Assembly: GCA_020343555.1 (NCBI GenBank) | Contig: CP070800.1 | Coordinates: 1,412,315-1,421,625 of the forward strand | DNA length: 9,311 bases | Origin: Dehalococcoidales bacterium | Lineage (GTDB): Bacteria; Chloroflexota; Dehalococcoidia; Dehalococcoidales; UBA2162 | Reading direction: 5' to 3' | Part shown: positions 1 through 7,207 of the stretch, in pieces | Numbering within the stretch: position 1 is the first letter of the stretch | Layout of the letters: each line of letters begins with the position of its first letter | Notes under the pieces: model-generated | Seen by the model: the letters and a program-made list of their open reading frames with translations, nothing else | Database searches by the model: none | Told to the model about the DNA's origin: nothing | Made by a program: the position numbers and the translations under genes

Positions 1-792
<792 letters not shown>

Positions 793-803
793 AAGGGGGA
801 AAT

Positions 804-2006
804 ATGACAAATAGATTCAGCAGTTCACCTAAATATCTGTTAACCTCGGAATCCGTTACCGAGGGACATCCGGACAAGGTATGCGACCAGATATCGGATG
901 CGATTCTGGACGCGATTATGAAAGAAGACCCGATGGGAAGGGTTGCCTGCGAAACGGCGACTACTACCGGACTCGTCGTCGTACTTGGCGAAATTACTAC
1001 TAGCTGTTACATCGACGTACAGAGTATCGTCAGGGAAGTAGTCCATGATATCGGATACACAAATCCGGAATACGGTTTCGACTATCTTTCTTGCGGCGTC
1101 CTGAACGGTATTAAAGAACAGTCTACGGATATCGACATGGGCGTCAGCCAGTCACAGGAAGCCAAAGGCGGGGCAGCCGACGATCTTGAGAAGATTGGCG
1201 CCGGTGACCAGGGAATGATGTTCGGCTATGCCTGTACTGAAACTCCTGAATTAATGCCTTTACCCATATCATTGTCTCATAAACTCTGCCAGCAGCTGGC
1301 TAAAGTAAGGAAAGATGGAACTCTTCCCTACCTCCGACCGGATGGTAAATCTCAGGTTACGGTTGAGTATAATATGGGCGTTGCGAAGCGTGTCACAAGT
1401 GTCGTTATCGCCGCACAGCATGATGACACCGACCACGCCCAGATGGAAAAAGATATCATCGAGAAAGTAATTAAACCGATCGTCCCCGCAGAGTTGATGG
1501 ACGGCAATACAAAATACTACGTCAATGCGACCGGACGATTTGTTATCGGCGGTCCGGTATCCGATACTGGATTCACAGGACGTAAAATACTGGTAGATAC
1601 CTACGGTGGTATTGCCAGGCATGGTGGAGGCGCCTTCTCAGGAAAAGATCCCACGAAGGTAGACAGGACCGCAGCCTACGCAGCCCGATACATTGCCAAG
1701 AATTGTGTAGCTGCCGGTCTGGCTGACCGGCTGGAAATCCAGCTTTCCTACGTTATCGGCGTTGCTCATCCACTCTCAGTTTCAATAGAAACCTTCGGTA
1801 CGGCAAAGGTTGATGAAGACAAGATAGAAGACCTGGTAATGAAGCACTTTGACCTCAGGCCAGGTGCGATCATCCGTGATTTCGACCTGCGGCGTCCAAT
1901 CTTCCGACAGACCGCCGCGTATGGGCACTTCGGACGCGACGACCTTGACCTGCCATGGGAGAAAACCGATAAAGCGGAAATTCTCAAGAAAGAAGCTTTT
2001 GGATAG
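804..2006 (+). CDS. metK: S-adenosylmethionine synthetase (methionine adenosyltransferase)
   Basis: It makes S-adenosylmethionine from methionine and ATP, releasing phosphate and diphosphate, and acts as a cytosolic oligomer needing Mg2+ and K+. The 400-residue length is normal for bacterial MetK. The start is the ATG at 804, preceded by a purine-rich ribosome binding site (AAGGGGGA, 793-800). Hallmarks are the N-terminal GHPDK motif (residues 21-25), the [12 protein letters not shown] signature (132-143) and the glycine-rich phosphate loop GGGAFSGKD (274-282), followed by the conserved [12 protein letters not shown] stretch. It sits directly behind ahcY and ahead of a strong intrinsic terminator, so it is the last gene of a SAM-cycle operon. 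Any SAM-responsive leader would lie upstream of this window. No truncation or missing key residue was seen. Confidence 0.98.
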   Translation: MTNRFSSSPKYLLTSESVTEGHPDKVCDQISDAILDAIMKEDPMGRVACETATTTGLVVVLGEITTSCYIDVQSIVREVVHDIGYTNPEYGFDYLSCGVLNGIKEQSTDIDMGVSQSQEAKGGAADDLEKIGAGDQGMMFGYACTETPELMPLPISLSHKLCQQLAKVRKDGTLPYLRPDGKSQVTVEYNMGVAKRVTSVVIAAQHDDTDHAQMEKDIIEKVIKPIVPAELMDGNTKYYVNATGRFVIGGPVSDTGFTGRKILVDTYGGIARHGGGAFSGKDPTKVDRTAAYAARYIAKNCVAAGLADRLEIQLSYVIGVAHPLSVSIETFGTAKVDEDKIEDLVMKHFDLRPGAIIRDFDLRRPIFRQTAAYGHFGRDDLDLPWEKTDKAEILKKEAFG

Positions 2007-2021
2007 TTCTCTGATTATGCT

Positions 2022-2055
2022 AAAAAGGGGTGATTTATAAATCACCCCTTTTTTT
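2022..2055 (+). terminator. Rho-independent terminator after metK
   Basis: A perfect inverted repeat begins 16 bases after the metK stop. GGGGTGATTTATAAATCACC and the next two C residues (2027-2048) form a continuous self-complementary stem. Flanking A5 (2022-2026) and T7 (2049-2055) runs extend the pairing and supply the U tract. Because the A run mirrors the T run, the element could also terminate transcription from the opposite strand. It separates the ahcY-metK operon from the sugar-phosphate genes. Confidence 0.93.
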
Positions 2056-2081
2056 ATTTGTAACCTTTTGATACACTCAAA

Positions 2082-2110
2082 TTGACAGACCGTTAAACTA
2101 TCTTTAGAGG
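2082..2110 (+). promoter_or_regulatory. Possible promoter and ribosome binding site ahead of the phosphohexomutase gene
   Basis: After the metK terminator a new transcript must start for the downstream gene. A perfect -35-like TTGACA lies at 2082-2087. The base pattern 17 bases on is TAGAGG (2105-2110), a poor -10 that coincides with the ribosome binding site. The better -10-like hexamers (TAAACT at 2094, TATCTT at 2099) are at the wrong spacing. A second -35-like TTGATA is at 2068-2073. The AGAGG at 2106-2110 is a convincing Shine-Dalgarno sequence 7 bases before the GTG start. The exact promoter is therefore unresolved. Confidence 0.35.
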
Positions 2111-2117
2111 TAGCATA

Positions 2118-3542
2118 GTGAAAAAAAATCCTATTAAGTTCGGTACCGATGGATGGCGAGGGGTAATCGCCGAAGATTTTACCTTCGATAACGTACGTAT
2201 CTGTGCCCGTGCCGTGGCAGACTACCTGAAAGAAGCAAAGAAAGCTGAAAAAGGGCTGGTAATCGGTTACGATACGCGGTTTGCTTCTGAAGATTTCGCG
2301 ACCGCAGCCGCGGAAGTGATCGCAGCTGCCGGGATCAAGGTATATCTCTGCTCATCAGCAACTCCTACACCGGTAATCAGTTATGGTACGGTAGCAATGA
2401 ACTCAGGTGGAGCTATTATCATTACAGCCAGTCATAACCCGGCTGCCTGGAACGGTTTTAAATATAAGTCTGAAAACGGTGCCAGCGCGTCTGATGAAAT
2501 AACGAAAAAAATCGAAGAAAGAGTATCAAATCTCTATTCGATGAACCCGCCGGAACGAGTCCCTCTAACTGAAGCTCTTGATAAAAGCGTTATAGAATAT
2601 GTCGATCTGAATCCTGGATATATAGATCACATATCAAAACTTGTAAACATTGACAATATTAAAAACAGCGGACTCAGAATAATCGTCGACTCAATGTACG
2701 GCGCCGGTTCAGGATACCTGAATAACCTGTTGAGTGGTGGATCTTCAGAGGTTATCGAGATAAATGGAGAACGCAATCCCCTCTTCCCCGACATTCAACC
2801 TGAACCTATCACGTCTAATCTACAAAAACTTATCGCTACAGTAAGAGAAAGAGAAGGAAGTATCGGGGTTGCCACGGACGGCGATGCCGACAGACTGGGA
2901 ATAGTGGACGAAAACGGGAGTTTCATCAGTACAGTACAGGTTTTATCTCTATTGACTTACTATCTAATGGAGATACGTGGTGAGAGGGGTCTTATCGTAA
3001 AAACGATCAACACTTCGGTGATGATGGACAGGCTGGCAAAGATATACGGAGTAGAGGTTGCAGAGAAACCGATAGGCTTTAAACACATCGCTCCGTTTCT
3101 GATGAACGACGCCCTGATAGGCGGCGAAGAAAGCGGCGGTTATGGTTTTCGCGGTCATATTCCTGAACGGGACGGGATTCTGGCTGCTCTCTATTTCCTG
3201 GACCTGATGGTGAAAACAGGTAAAAAACCTTCTCAACTCCTTGAGCACCTTTTCAACATAACGGGTGCTCATTACTATAATCGGGTTGACGTTCATTTCC
3301 CACCGGATGAACGCGAAAACATTATTAACCGCGTGAACAGTATTTCCAGTCAAAAGATAAATGGAATCAAAGTTGAAAATGTGAACACAATGGACGGTTA
3401 TAAATATGTTCTCACGGACGGTTCCTGGCTCTTAATAAGATTTTCCGGGACCGAACCGTTGTTGAGAATATATGCGGAAAGTGATACCCCTCAGAAAGTC
3501 GAAGAACTCCTGCAAACAGGGAAAAAACTGGCAGGGGTATAA
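2118..3542 (+). CDS. Phosphoglucomutase/phosphomannomutase family protein (alpha-D-phosphohexomutase)
   Basis: It is expected to interconvert hexose 1- and 6-phosphates through a phosphoserine intermediate, feeding nucleotide-sugar and glycan synthesis in the cytosol. The 474-residue length and four-domain order fit the family. The N-terminal FGTDGWRG motif is at residues 8-15. The catalytic TASHNP loop is at 103-108, with Ser105 as the phosphorylated residue. The Mg2+-binding DGDADR loop is at 254-259, the sugar-binding GGEESGGYG loop at 335-343, and the C-terminal phosphate-binding RFSGTEPLLRIY segment at 441-452. The start is a GTG at 2118 with AGAGG upstream. The cupin gene follows after about 24 bases, suggesting an operon. 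The GEESGG loop is compatible with glucose or mannose substrates. Sequence alone does not separate phosphoglucomutase, phosphomannomutase and phosphoglucosamine mutase activity, although GlmM usually differs in these loops. Confidence 0.93.
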   Translation: MKKNPIKFGTDGWRGVIAEDFTFDNVRICARAVADYLKEAKKAEKGLVIGYDTRFASEDFATAAAEVIAAAGIKVYLCSSATPTPVISYGTVAMNSGGAIIITASHNPAAWNGFKYKSENGASASDEITKKIEERVSNLYSMNPPERVPLTEALDKSVIEYVDLNPGYIDHISKLVNIDNIKNSGLRIIVDSMYGAGSGYLNNLLSGGSSEVIEINGERNPLFPDIQPEPITSNLQKLIATVREREGSIGVATDGDADRLGIVDENGSFISTVQVLSLLTYYLMEIRGERGLIVKTINTSVMMDRLAKIYGVEVAEKPIGFKHIAPFLMNDALIGGEESGGYGFRGHIPERDGILAALYFLDLMVKTGKKPSQLLEHLFNITGAHYYNRVDVHFPPDERENIINRVNSISSQKINGIKVENVNTMDGYKYVLTDGSWLLIRFSGTEPLLRIYAESDTPQKVEELLQTGKKLAGV

Positions 3543-3566
3543 ACAGCGAGAAAAAGGATGCTCAAT

Positions 3567-3935
3567 ATGGAAAATGAACTTCCGAGAAAAACGGAAAAGC
3601 CGTGGGGCTATGAACTGCTGTTCGCTCTCACTCCACAATACGCCGGTAAAATACTCTTCGTGAAAAAGGGGCATCGTCTCAGTCTCCAGTATCACGATGA
3701 AAAAGACGAGACATTGTATATCCAGGAAGGAAAAGCTCTCCTCGAGTTAGAAGATGCAGATGGGAATATGGTCCGAAAAGAAGGAGTGCCCGGAATTGTT
3801 TTCAGACTTCTACCCGGGAAAAAGCACCGATTCCAGGCCATCGAAGATACGACATTTCTCGAAGTTTCCACCCCCGAATTAAATGATGTGGTCAGGCTTG
3901 ATGACGACTATGGCCGCTCAGAAAATACAGCCTGA
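3567..3935 (+). CDS. Small single-domain cupin, mannose-6-phosphate-isomerase-like
   Basis: This is a 122-residue single cupin domain resembling the stand-alone C-terminal isomerase domain of type II phosphomannose isomerases (ManC/AlgA type). It may bind a divalent metal. The cupin 1 motif reads LSLQYHDEKDETLYIQEG (residues 38-55), with candidate ligands His43 and Glu48. The second His of the usual His-x-His is Glu45 here. Cupin 2 is PGKKHRFQ (83-90) with His87, followed by the family-typical FLEVSTPELNDVVRLDDDYGR ending. I chose the ATG at 3567 because the AAGGA at 3554-3558 is correctly spaced from it; the in-frame ATG at 3558 overlaps that site. The gene follows the phosphohexomutase closely, which supports a sugar-phosphate role such as mannose-6-phosphate/fructose-6-phosphate conversion. 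The enzymatic role is inferred; a binding-only or regulatory cupin remains possible. Confidence 0.82.
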   Translation: MENELPRKTEKPWGYELLFALTPQYAGKILFVKKGHRLSLQYHDEKDETLYIQEGKALLELEDADGNMVRKEGVPGIVFRLLPGKKHRFQAIEDTTFLEVSTPELNDVVRLDDDYGRSENTA

Positions 3936-3939
3936 TCGT

Positions 3940-3969
3940 TTGACAATCTGTACCTCCGCCTGATAGAAT
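3940..3969 (+). promoter_or_regulatory. Sigma70-type promoter for tRNA-Asp
   Basis: A consensus -35 TTGACA (3940-3945) is followed after an 18-base spacer by TAGAAT (3964-3969), a five-of-six match to the -10 consensus. Transcription would start near 3976, about 40 bases before the mature tRNA. It overlaps nothing coding, since the cupin stop is at 3935. This is the clearest promoter in the window. Confidence 0.8.
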
Positions 3970-3973
3970 TTCA

Positions 3974-4000
3974 AAGGTATTATTCCATTTTTGATACCTT
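3974..4000 (+). repeat. Inverted repeat (hairpin) in the tRNA-Asp leader
   Basis: AAGGTAT (3974-3980) and ATACCTT (3994-4000) can pair as a 7-bp stem around a 13-base loop, in the short 5' leader between the promoter and the mature tRNA. No U tract follows, so it is unlikely to be a terminator for the upstream cupin gene. It may simply be a processing or leader structure. Confidence 0.45.
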
Positions 4001-4015
4001 CAAGAACTACTATAT

Positions 4016-4092
4016 GGCCCCATGGTGTAGCGGACTAACATGCCACCCTGTCACGGTGGAGATCGGGGGTTCGAATCCCCCTGGGGTCGCCA
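4016..4092 (+). tRNA. tRNA-Asp (anticodon GTC), CCA encoded
   Basis: A full cloverleaf folds by eye. The 7-bp acceptor stem GGCCCCA (4016-4022) pairs with TGGGGTC (4082-4088), with one G-U pair. The D arm is at 4025-4041. The 5-bp anticodon stem CCACC/GGTGG (4043-4047 and 4055-4059) carries the loop CTGTCAC with anticodon GTC at 4050-4052. The T stem GGGGG/CCCCC surrounds TTCGAAT at 4070-4076. The discriminator is G4089, as expected for tRNA-Asp, and CCA (4090-4092) is genomically encoded. The D stem closes with a G-U pair (G4025-T4041). Confidence 0.98.
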
Positions 4093-4142
4093 CTTAAATT
4101 CATGATTTCATTCTGGTATTTTCACATCTGGAGTAAGTATAT

Positions 4143-5021
4143 TTGACAGATCTATTAAACGTTGTTCTGCCGACTTTTATAATCATTTTCATCGGATTCA
4201 TATTCGGTAAGATAAAAAAATGGGATCTGTCCGTAATATCAGAGATCGTCATATATATAGGTCTCCCCGCTCTTGTCCTGACTTCCATGCTTGAGAAGAA
4301 GATTGATCTGCTTAATGCTGCAAAAGTATGGGGTTCCGCAGTATTGATCATATTCGGCTGCATGATAGTTGCCTGGATAGTATTCAGTATAATCAGGCAA
4401 AAACATTCCGGTCTTTACCTCCCGATAGGGATAATGAACGCGGTAAATATTCCTTTCCCTATTATCTTCCTTGTATACGGCCAGGAAGGCTTGTACGGCG
4501 CTACCCTTTTTATGATAGCCAGTGGAGTAATCACTTATTCGGTGGGAATATATATTGCTTCCGGTAAAGACTGGAAAGGATCCTTGAAGGAAGTCCTTAA
4601 AATACCACCGATATATGCCGCGGTCCTCGGGTTACTTCTTAATATGTTCGAAGTAGAGGTCCCTGAAGTAGTTACTACACCTCTTAATATCATCGGATTA
4701 ATGGCGATTCCCCTGGTCTTATTGGTACTGGGAAACAACCTCTCGAAGATCAAAATAACCGCCATACCGACTAGTCTACTGGCATCTTTCCTGAGAATAG
4801 GCGTAGGTCTGGCATTTGGATTTCTTGCTGTGACAATTTTTGACCTTACAGGAGTCTTACGAGCTGTGGTTATCTTAAACTCGGCCATGCCTGCCGCGGT
4901 TAATGCCGCGATTATTACAACCAAATACGATAACGAATCTGATCTCGTCTCGAGTGTTATCTTCGTTACGACCTTAGCCAGCCTTGCAGTTATTCCATTT
5001 ATACTTAGTTTTCTGACCTGA
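4143..5021 (+). CDS. AEC (auxin efflux carrier) family transporter
   Basis: This is an integral inner-membrane permease of the AEC family, whose bacterial members include malonate and other organic-acid carriers; the substrate here is unknown. The 292 residues contain about ten hydrophobic segments, near residues 4-23, 31-49, 62-84, 93-112, 117-139, 154-169, 180-198, 207-230, 236-258 and 267-291. Family features include GLPALVLTS in the second segment, NAVNIPFP (99-106) in the fourth and the C-terminal AMPAAVNAAIITTKYDNESDLVSS-type region (248-271). The start is a TTG at 4143 with GGAG at 4130-4133, 9 bases upstream. No in-frame ATG near the N-terminus would keep the first membrane segment intact. 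It follows tRNA-Asp by 50 bases with no visible terminator or second promoter, so read-through from the tRNA promoter is possible. It converges with the minus-strand UroD-family gene. Confidence 0.9.
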   Translation: MTDLLNVVLPTFIIIFIGFIFGKIKKWDLSVISEIVIYIGLPALVLTSMLEKKIDLLNAAKVWGSAVLIIFGCMIVAWIVFSIIRQKHSGLYLPIGIMNAVNIPFPIIFLVYGQEGLYGATLFMIASGVITYSVGIYIASGKDWKGSLKEVLKIPPIYAAVLGLLLNMFEVEVPEVVTTPLNIIGLMAIPLVLLVLGNNLSKIKITAIPTSLLASFLRIGVGLAFGFLAVTIFDLTGVLRAVVILNSAMPAAVNAAIITTKYDNESDLVSSVIFVTTLASLAVIPFILSFLT

Positions 5022-5044
5022 TTTGTTTCTCTATCAATAACTTG

Positions 5045-5070
5045 AAGGGAGTCCCGTATGAGACTTCCTT
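5045..5070. terminator. Hairpin between convergent genes, possible weak terminator
   Basis: AAGGGAGTC (5045-5053) and GACTTCCTT (5062-5070) form a 9-bp stem with one G-U pair and an 8-base loop, lying 23 bases after the permease stop and 24 bases beyond the stop of the opposing UroD-family gene. The downstream T content on the plus strand (TTTGTTCGTT) is modest, and on the minus strand poorer still. It is a plausible shared terminator but not a strong one. Confidence 0.5.
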
Positions 5071-5094
5071 TGTTCGTTGGTGATTGTATGTACC

Positions 5095-6414
5095 CTAGTA
5101 CTTGCCGTACTTCTTGGCAGTATCAATCATCGCTTTCACGTTCTCCGGTTTGGCTTCCTGGGTATAATCGGTTGAGCACCGCAGGATAAAACCACCGTCT
5201 TTTCCCACTTCCTTTATCAGTTTCTTACAGTATTCTTCGACATCTGTTGTCGAGCCCAGTTGAAGCATGGTTATCGGTACGTTCCCCATGAAACTGACTC
5301 TATCACCGAACAGTTCCTTTGCTCTGAAAATATCGGTCTCGGCAAATCGTATCATAATGCTGTGTTTCGGATAATCCATGAAATAGTCTAGTTGATTATC
5401 ACGCCTTCCTTCGAAGAACATCGAGATAACGTCATACCCCAGGTCGAAGGTCTTCTGGACAGCCTTCTGCCAGTTCGGCCAGACGAATTTCTCAAATTGT
5501 GGGCGGGACATGAATTCATCGGAGACACGATGAGGTTCCGAAGAAGCGCCGATCGCCGGTTTACCTTCCTGGCGAACCGGGGGAGTTGCCCGGAATATCC
5601 GGTATTCGAGAAGTTTATCGAGAGCAGCCAAGAGTTTATCAGGCTGCCGGAACATATCCGTCGCAATGCCTTTCCATGTCCTGAAACTATTGGTGAATCC
5701 GGAGAAAGGCGGCATCACTCCACCCATCCATTGAAAGTCGACCGGTAAACCCAGTGCTTTCATTTCACCGTTAAAATCACCCAGCGCTTCAAAGTGTTTC
5801 TTCTGTTCCTCACCGGCTTTCTTCATAATCTCGGCGAGTCGTTGAAAACCCGGTGAAGTAAATAGAGAAGCGAGCATGGTTAAACCGGTTCCCATATTCA
5901 TAAGTGGAGGTAAACTGCCCAGTGGCTCCATTATGCCGTATACCCTCGGGAGCCAGACACGAAGTATATAATCGGACGGATCGGCCAAAAAAAGATCATA
6001 CTCGTCCGCTTTCATATATTCCTCTTCGATTGTCTGACTGGCTACGTTTTCCGGTAGATTAAATCCAGGCCATCGATAATTACTGGTTTCAAGCGTCTCA
6101 AGAGCATTTCCCGACTGCATCGAAGCTGCCGAACCATAAGAATCGGGTTCAAGTTCAGCCATCATTTTCTTATATCCCCGTTTCCAGGCGATAGGATCAT
6201 AATAAGCCGTGGAGTACGGAAGTCCGACATATTTCATGGCGAAATATGTACCGCCGAACACAACCGGAACCCTGTCCGGCACCTTGCCCTGGACGGCGTC
6301 CATGATTCTCTTTTCTCTTTCCGCGTACAGCTCTTCTACAGACTTACCATGTCTCTTTTCAATTTCGTCCTTTAATTTCTTGTCTTCTTCCCGTATTCTT
6401 TCCTCAGTTGTCAC
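5095..6414 (-). CDS. Uroporphyrinogen decarboxylase (URO-D) family protein, MtaA/CmuA-like, function unknown
   Basis: This cytosolic protein belongs to the URO-D superfamily, which includes HemE and the cobamide-dependent methyltransferases MtaA/MtbA/CmuA. I infer the methyltransferase-like branch rather than haem synthesis, from the long charged N-terminus (residues 1-35), the GNVPITMLQLGS segment (about 377-388), the GGFILRCSTD strand (about 407-416) and the KPENVKAMIDTAKKYG ending. Cys413 lies where MtaA-type enzymes carry a C-terminal zinc cysteine. The usual His-x-Cys or His-x-Asp motif before the conserved Gly is instead Phe-Phe-Glu-Gly (333-336). The start is the GTG at 6414, set by a perfect AAGGAGG (6426-6420) 5 bases upstream; this gives 439 residues. 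The in-frame TTG at 6429 lies before that site. The gene is 11 bases behind the GNAT gene, as in an operon. No corrinoid protein is visible here. Confidence 0.85.
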   Translation of the reverse strand: MTTEERIREEDKKLKDEIEKRHGKSVEELYAEREKRIMDAVQGKVPDRVPVVFGGTYFAMKYVGLPYSTAYYDPIAWKRGYKKMMAELEPDSYGSAASMQSGNALETLETSNYRWPGFNLPENVASQTIEEEYMKADEYDLFLADPSDYILRVWLPRVYGIMEPLGSLPPLMNMGTGLTMLASLFTSPGFQRLAEIMKKAGEEQKKHFEALGDFNGEMKALGLPVDFQWMGGVMPPFSGFTNSFRTWKGIATDMFRQPDKLLAALDKLLEYRIFRATPPVRQEGKPAIGASSEPHRVSDEFMSRPQFEKFVWPNWQKAVQKTFDLGYDVISMFFEGRRDNQLDYFMDYPKHSIMIRFAETDIFRAKELFGDRVSFMGNVPITMLQLGSTTDVEEYCKKLIKEVGKDGGFILRCSTDYTQEAKPENVKAMIDTAKKYGKY

Positions 6415-6425
6415 CTTTTCCTCCT

Positions 6426-7070
6426 TCAATCATTTTTCTTTACCGGTCTGAACATATACCACTTGTCTACAATGCCATCGAGTTTTTCTGTAGCCAAGAG
6501 GTTATAACCGAAGTACCTATACATCTCCACATTTTCCAATTTAGCCGTCTCCAGAAAGATTCCTGTTGATGTCTGATGGCTTTCAGTGATCTCATTTACT
6601 CTATCAAGCAGTAACCTGCCAAATCCATGTCCCTGGAAATCCGGATGAACTCCTAAAGCCGCAAGATAATGGTGGGGCCCTTCAGGAGTATGCTTTTTAT
6701 TCAGTTTCATATACCTTTTTATACGACCGATAGATTCCTGCCCCATGGATTTCTCGAACTCTTTATCGGATTCAATCAGCGAGTCCGGTCTTTTTTTCTT
6801 CTCTGGAACGGCTAAACAGGCGATACCGGTGATCACGGAATTCTTCACAGCACCAAATATCGACAGTCCCATCTCGATATACATAAGGCACTGATAACGG
6901 AATATCTCCCTCTGCTTTTCCGCATAATTTTCTGTATGACCGGAAAGGAAGTAATTAATGATCGGATCATCCTGGAATGCCATGGCCAGCACTTCGGTCG
7001 CTTCTTCCAGTGTATCTTTCGTAATACTAATAATCGATTTCTCTGAATTATCGATTGTCGTTTTTCCCAT
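6426..7070 (-). CDS. GNAT-family N-acetyltransferase
   Basis: This predicted cytosolic acyl-CoA-dependent N-acetyltransferase has an unknown acceptor. From the ATG at 7070 it has 214 residues. The acetyl-CoA-binding core is visible: the strand HYLAALGVHPDFQGHGFG has the Q-x-x-G-x-G/A type pyrophosphate loop QGHGFG (about residues 146-151), followed by the helix RLLLDRVNEI. Then come FLETAKLENVEMYRYFGYN, the usual motif B with Asn and Tyr, and a C-terminal strand ending WYMFRP. The N-terminal half (EVLAMAFQDDPIINYFL) matches a common GNAT subgroup. The ATG at 7070 is preferred to the in-frame TTG at 7076; neither has a good Shine-Dalgarno sequence. It is the first gene of a minus-strand unit with the UroD-family gene and diverges from the amidohydrolase. 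Confidence 0.85.
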   Translation of the reverse strand: MGKTTIDNSEKSIISITKDTLEEATEVLAMAFQDDPIINYFLSGHTENYAEKQREIFRYQCLMYIEMGLSIFGAVKNSVITGIACLAVPEKKKRPDSLIESDKEFEKSMGQESIGRIKRYMKLNKKHTPEGPHHYLAALGVHPDFQGHGFGRLLLDRVNEITESHQTSTGIFLETAKLENVEMYRYFGYNLLATEKLDGIVDKWYMFRPVKKND

Positions 7071-7108
7071 ATTCAATCTGAATAGTTATTTCAAGGGTAA
7101 GTGAATTC

Positions 7109-7137
7109 AGTCTATATTTGTATCTTTTTCCTGTCAA
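7109..7137 (-). promoter_or_regulatory. Candidate promoter for the GNAT/UroD-family unit
   Basis: Read on the minus strand, TTGACA (7137-7132) is followed after exactly 17 bases by TAGACT (7114-7109), a four-of-six match to the -10 consensus. The predicted start, near 7102, gives a leader of about 30 bases before the ATG at 7070. The perfect -35 and ideal spacing make this reasonable, although the -10 is imperfect. Confidence 0.55.
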
Positions 7138-7171
7138 GCTTAAAGCTTTATCCTATTATTTTTGGTATAAT
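7136..7171 (+). promoter_or_regulatory. Candidate promoter for the amidohydrolase/alcohol dehydrogenase unit, with tandem AAGCTT boxes
   Basis: A perfect -10 TATAAT is at 7166-7171, giving a predicted start near 7178 and a leader of about 30 bases. There is no good -35; the hexamer 17 bases upstream is AAGCTT (7143-7148). This box lies in the 10-bp palindrome TAAAGCTTTA (7141-7150) and repeats the AAGCTT at 7136-7141, which overlaps the divergent minus-strand -35. A weak -35 next to short palindromes is compatible with activator-dependent control, but no regulator gene is visible. Confidence 0.5.
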
Positions 7172-7207
7172 GAGCTTCATTAATCACAAGCACAAGGAGT
7201 AGATTAT

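Noticed and set aside
2022..2055. Palindrome after metK as an operator or a SAM riboswitch element
   Set aside because: Its G/C core stem, flanking A and T runs and position right after the stop fit an intrinsic terminator; no riboswitch-like set of helices is present.
3558..3566. ATG at 3558 as the cupin start
   Set aside because: The likely ribosome binding site AAGGA overlaps this codon, and spacing is only right for the ATG at 3567.
3974..4000. Leader hairpin as a terminator for the cupin gene or an attenuator of the tRNA
   Set aside because: No U tract follows the stem and no leader peptide or alternative pairing could be made out.
4100..4924. Plus- and minus-strand open frames overlapping the AEC permease
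   Set aside because: The permease frame has a ribosome binding site, regular membrane segments and family motifs; the others have none.
5388..5748. Open frames on both strands within the UroD-family gene
   Set aside because: They are out of frame with a well-conserved protein and carry no domain signature.
7071..7076. TTG at 7076 as the GNAT start
   Set aside because: An ATG lies two codons downstream and there is no Shine-Dalgarno sequence favouring the TTG.
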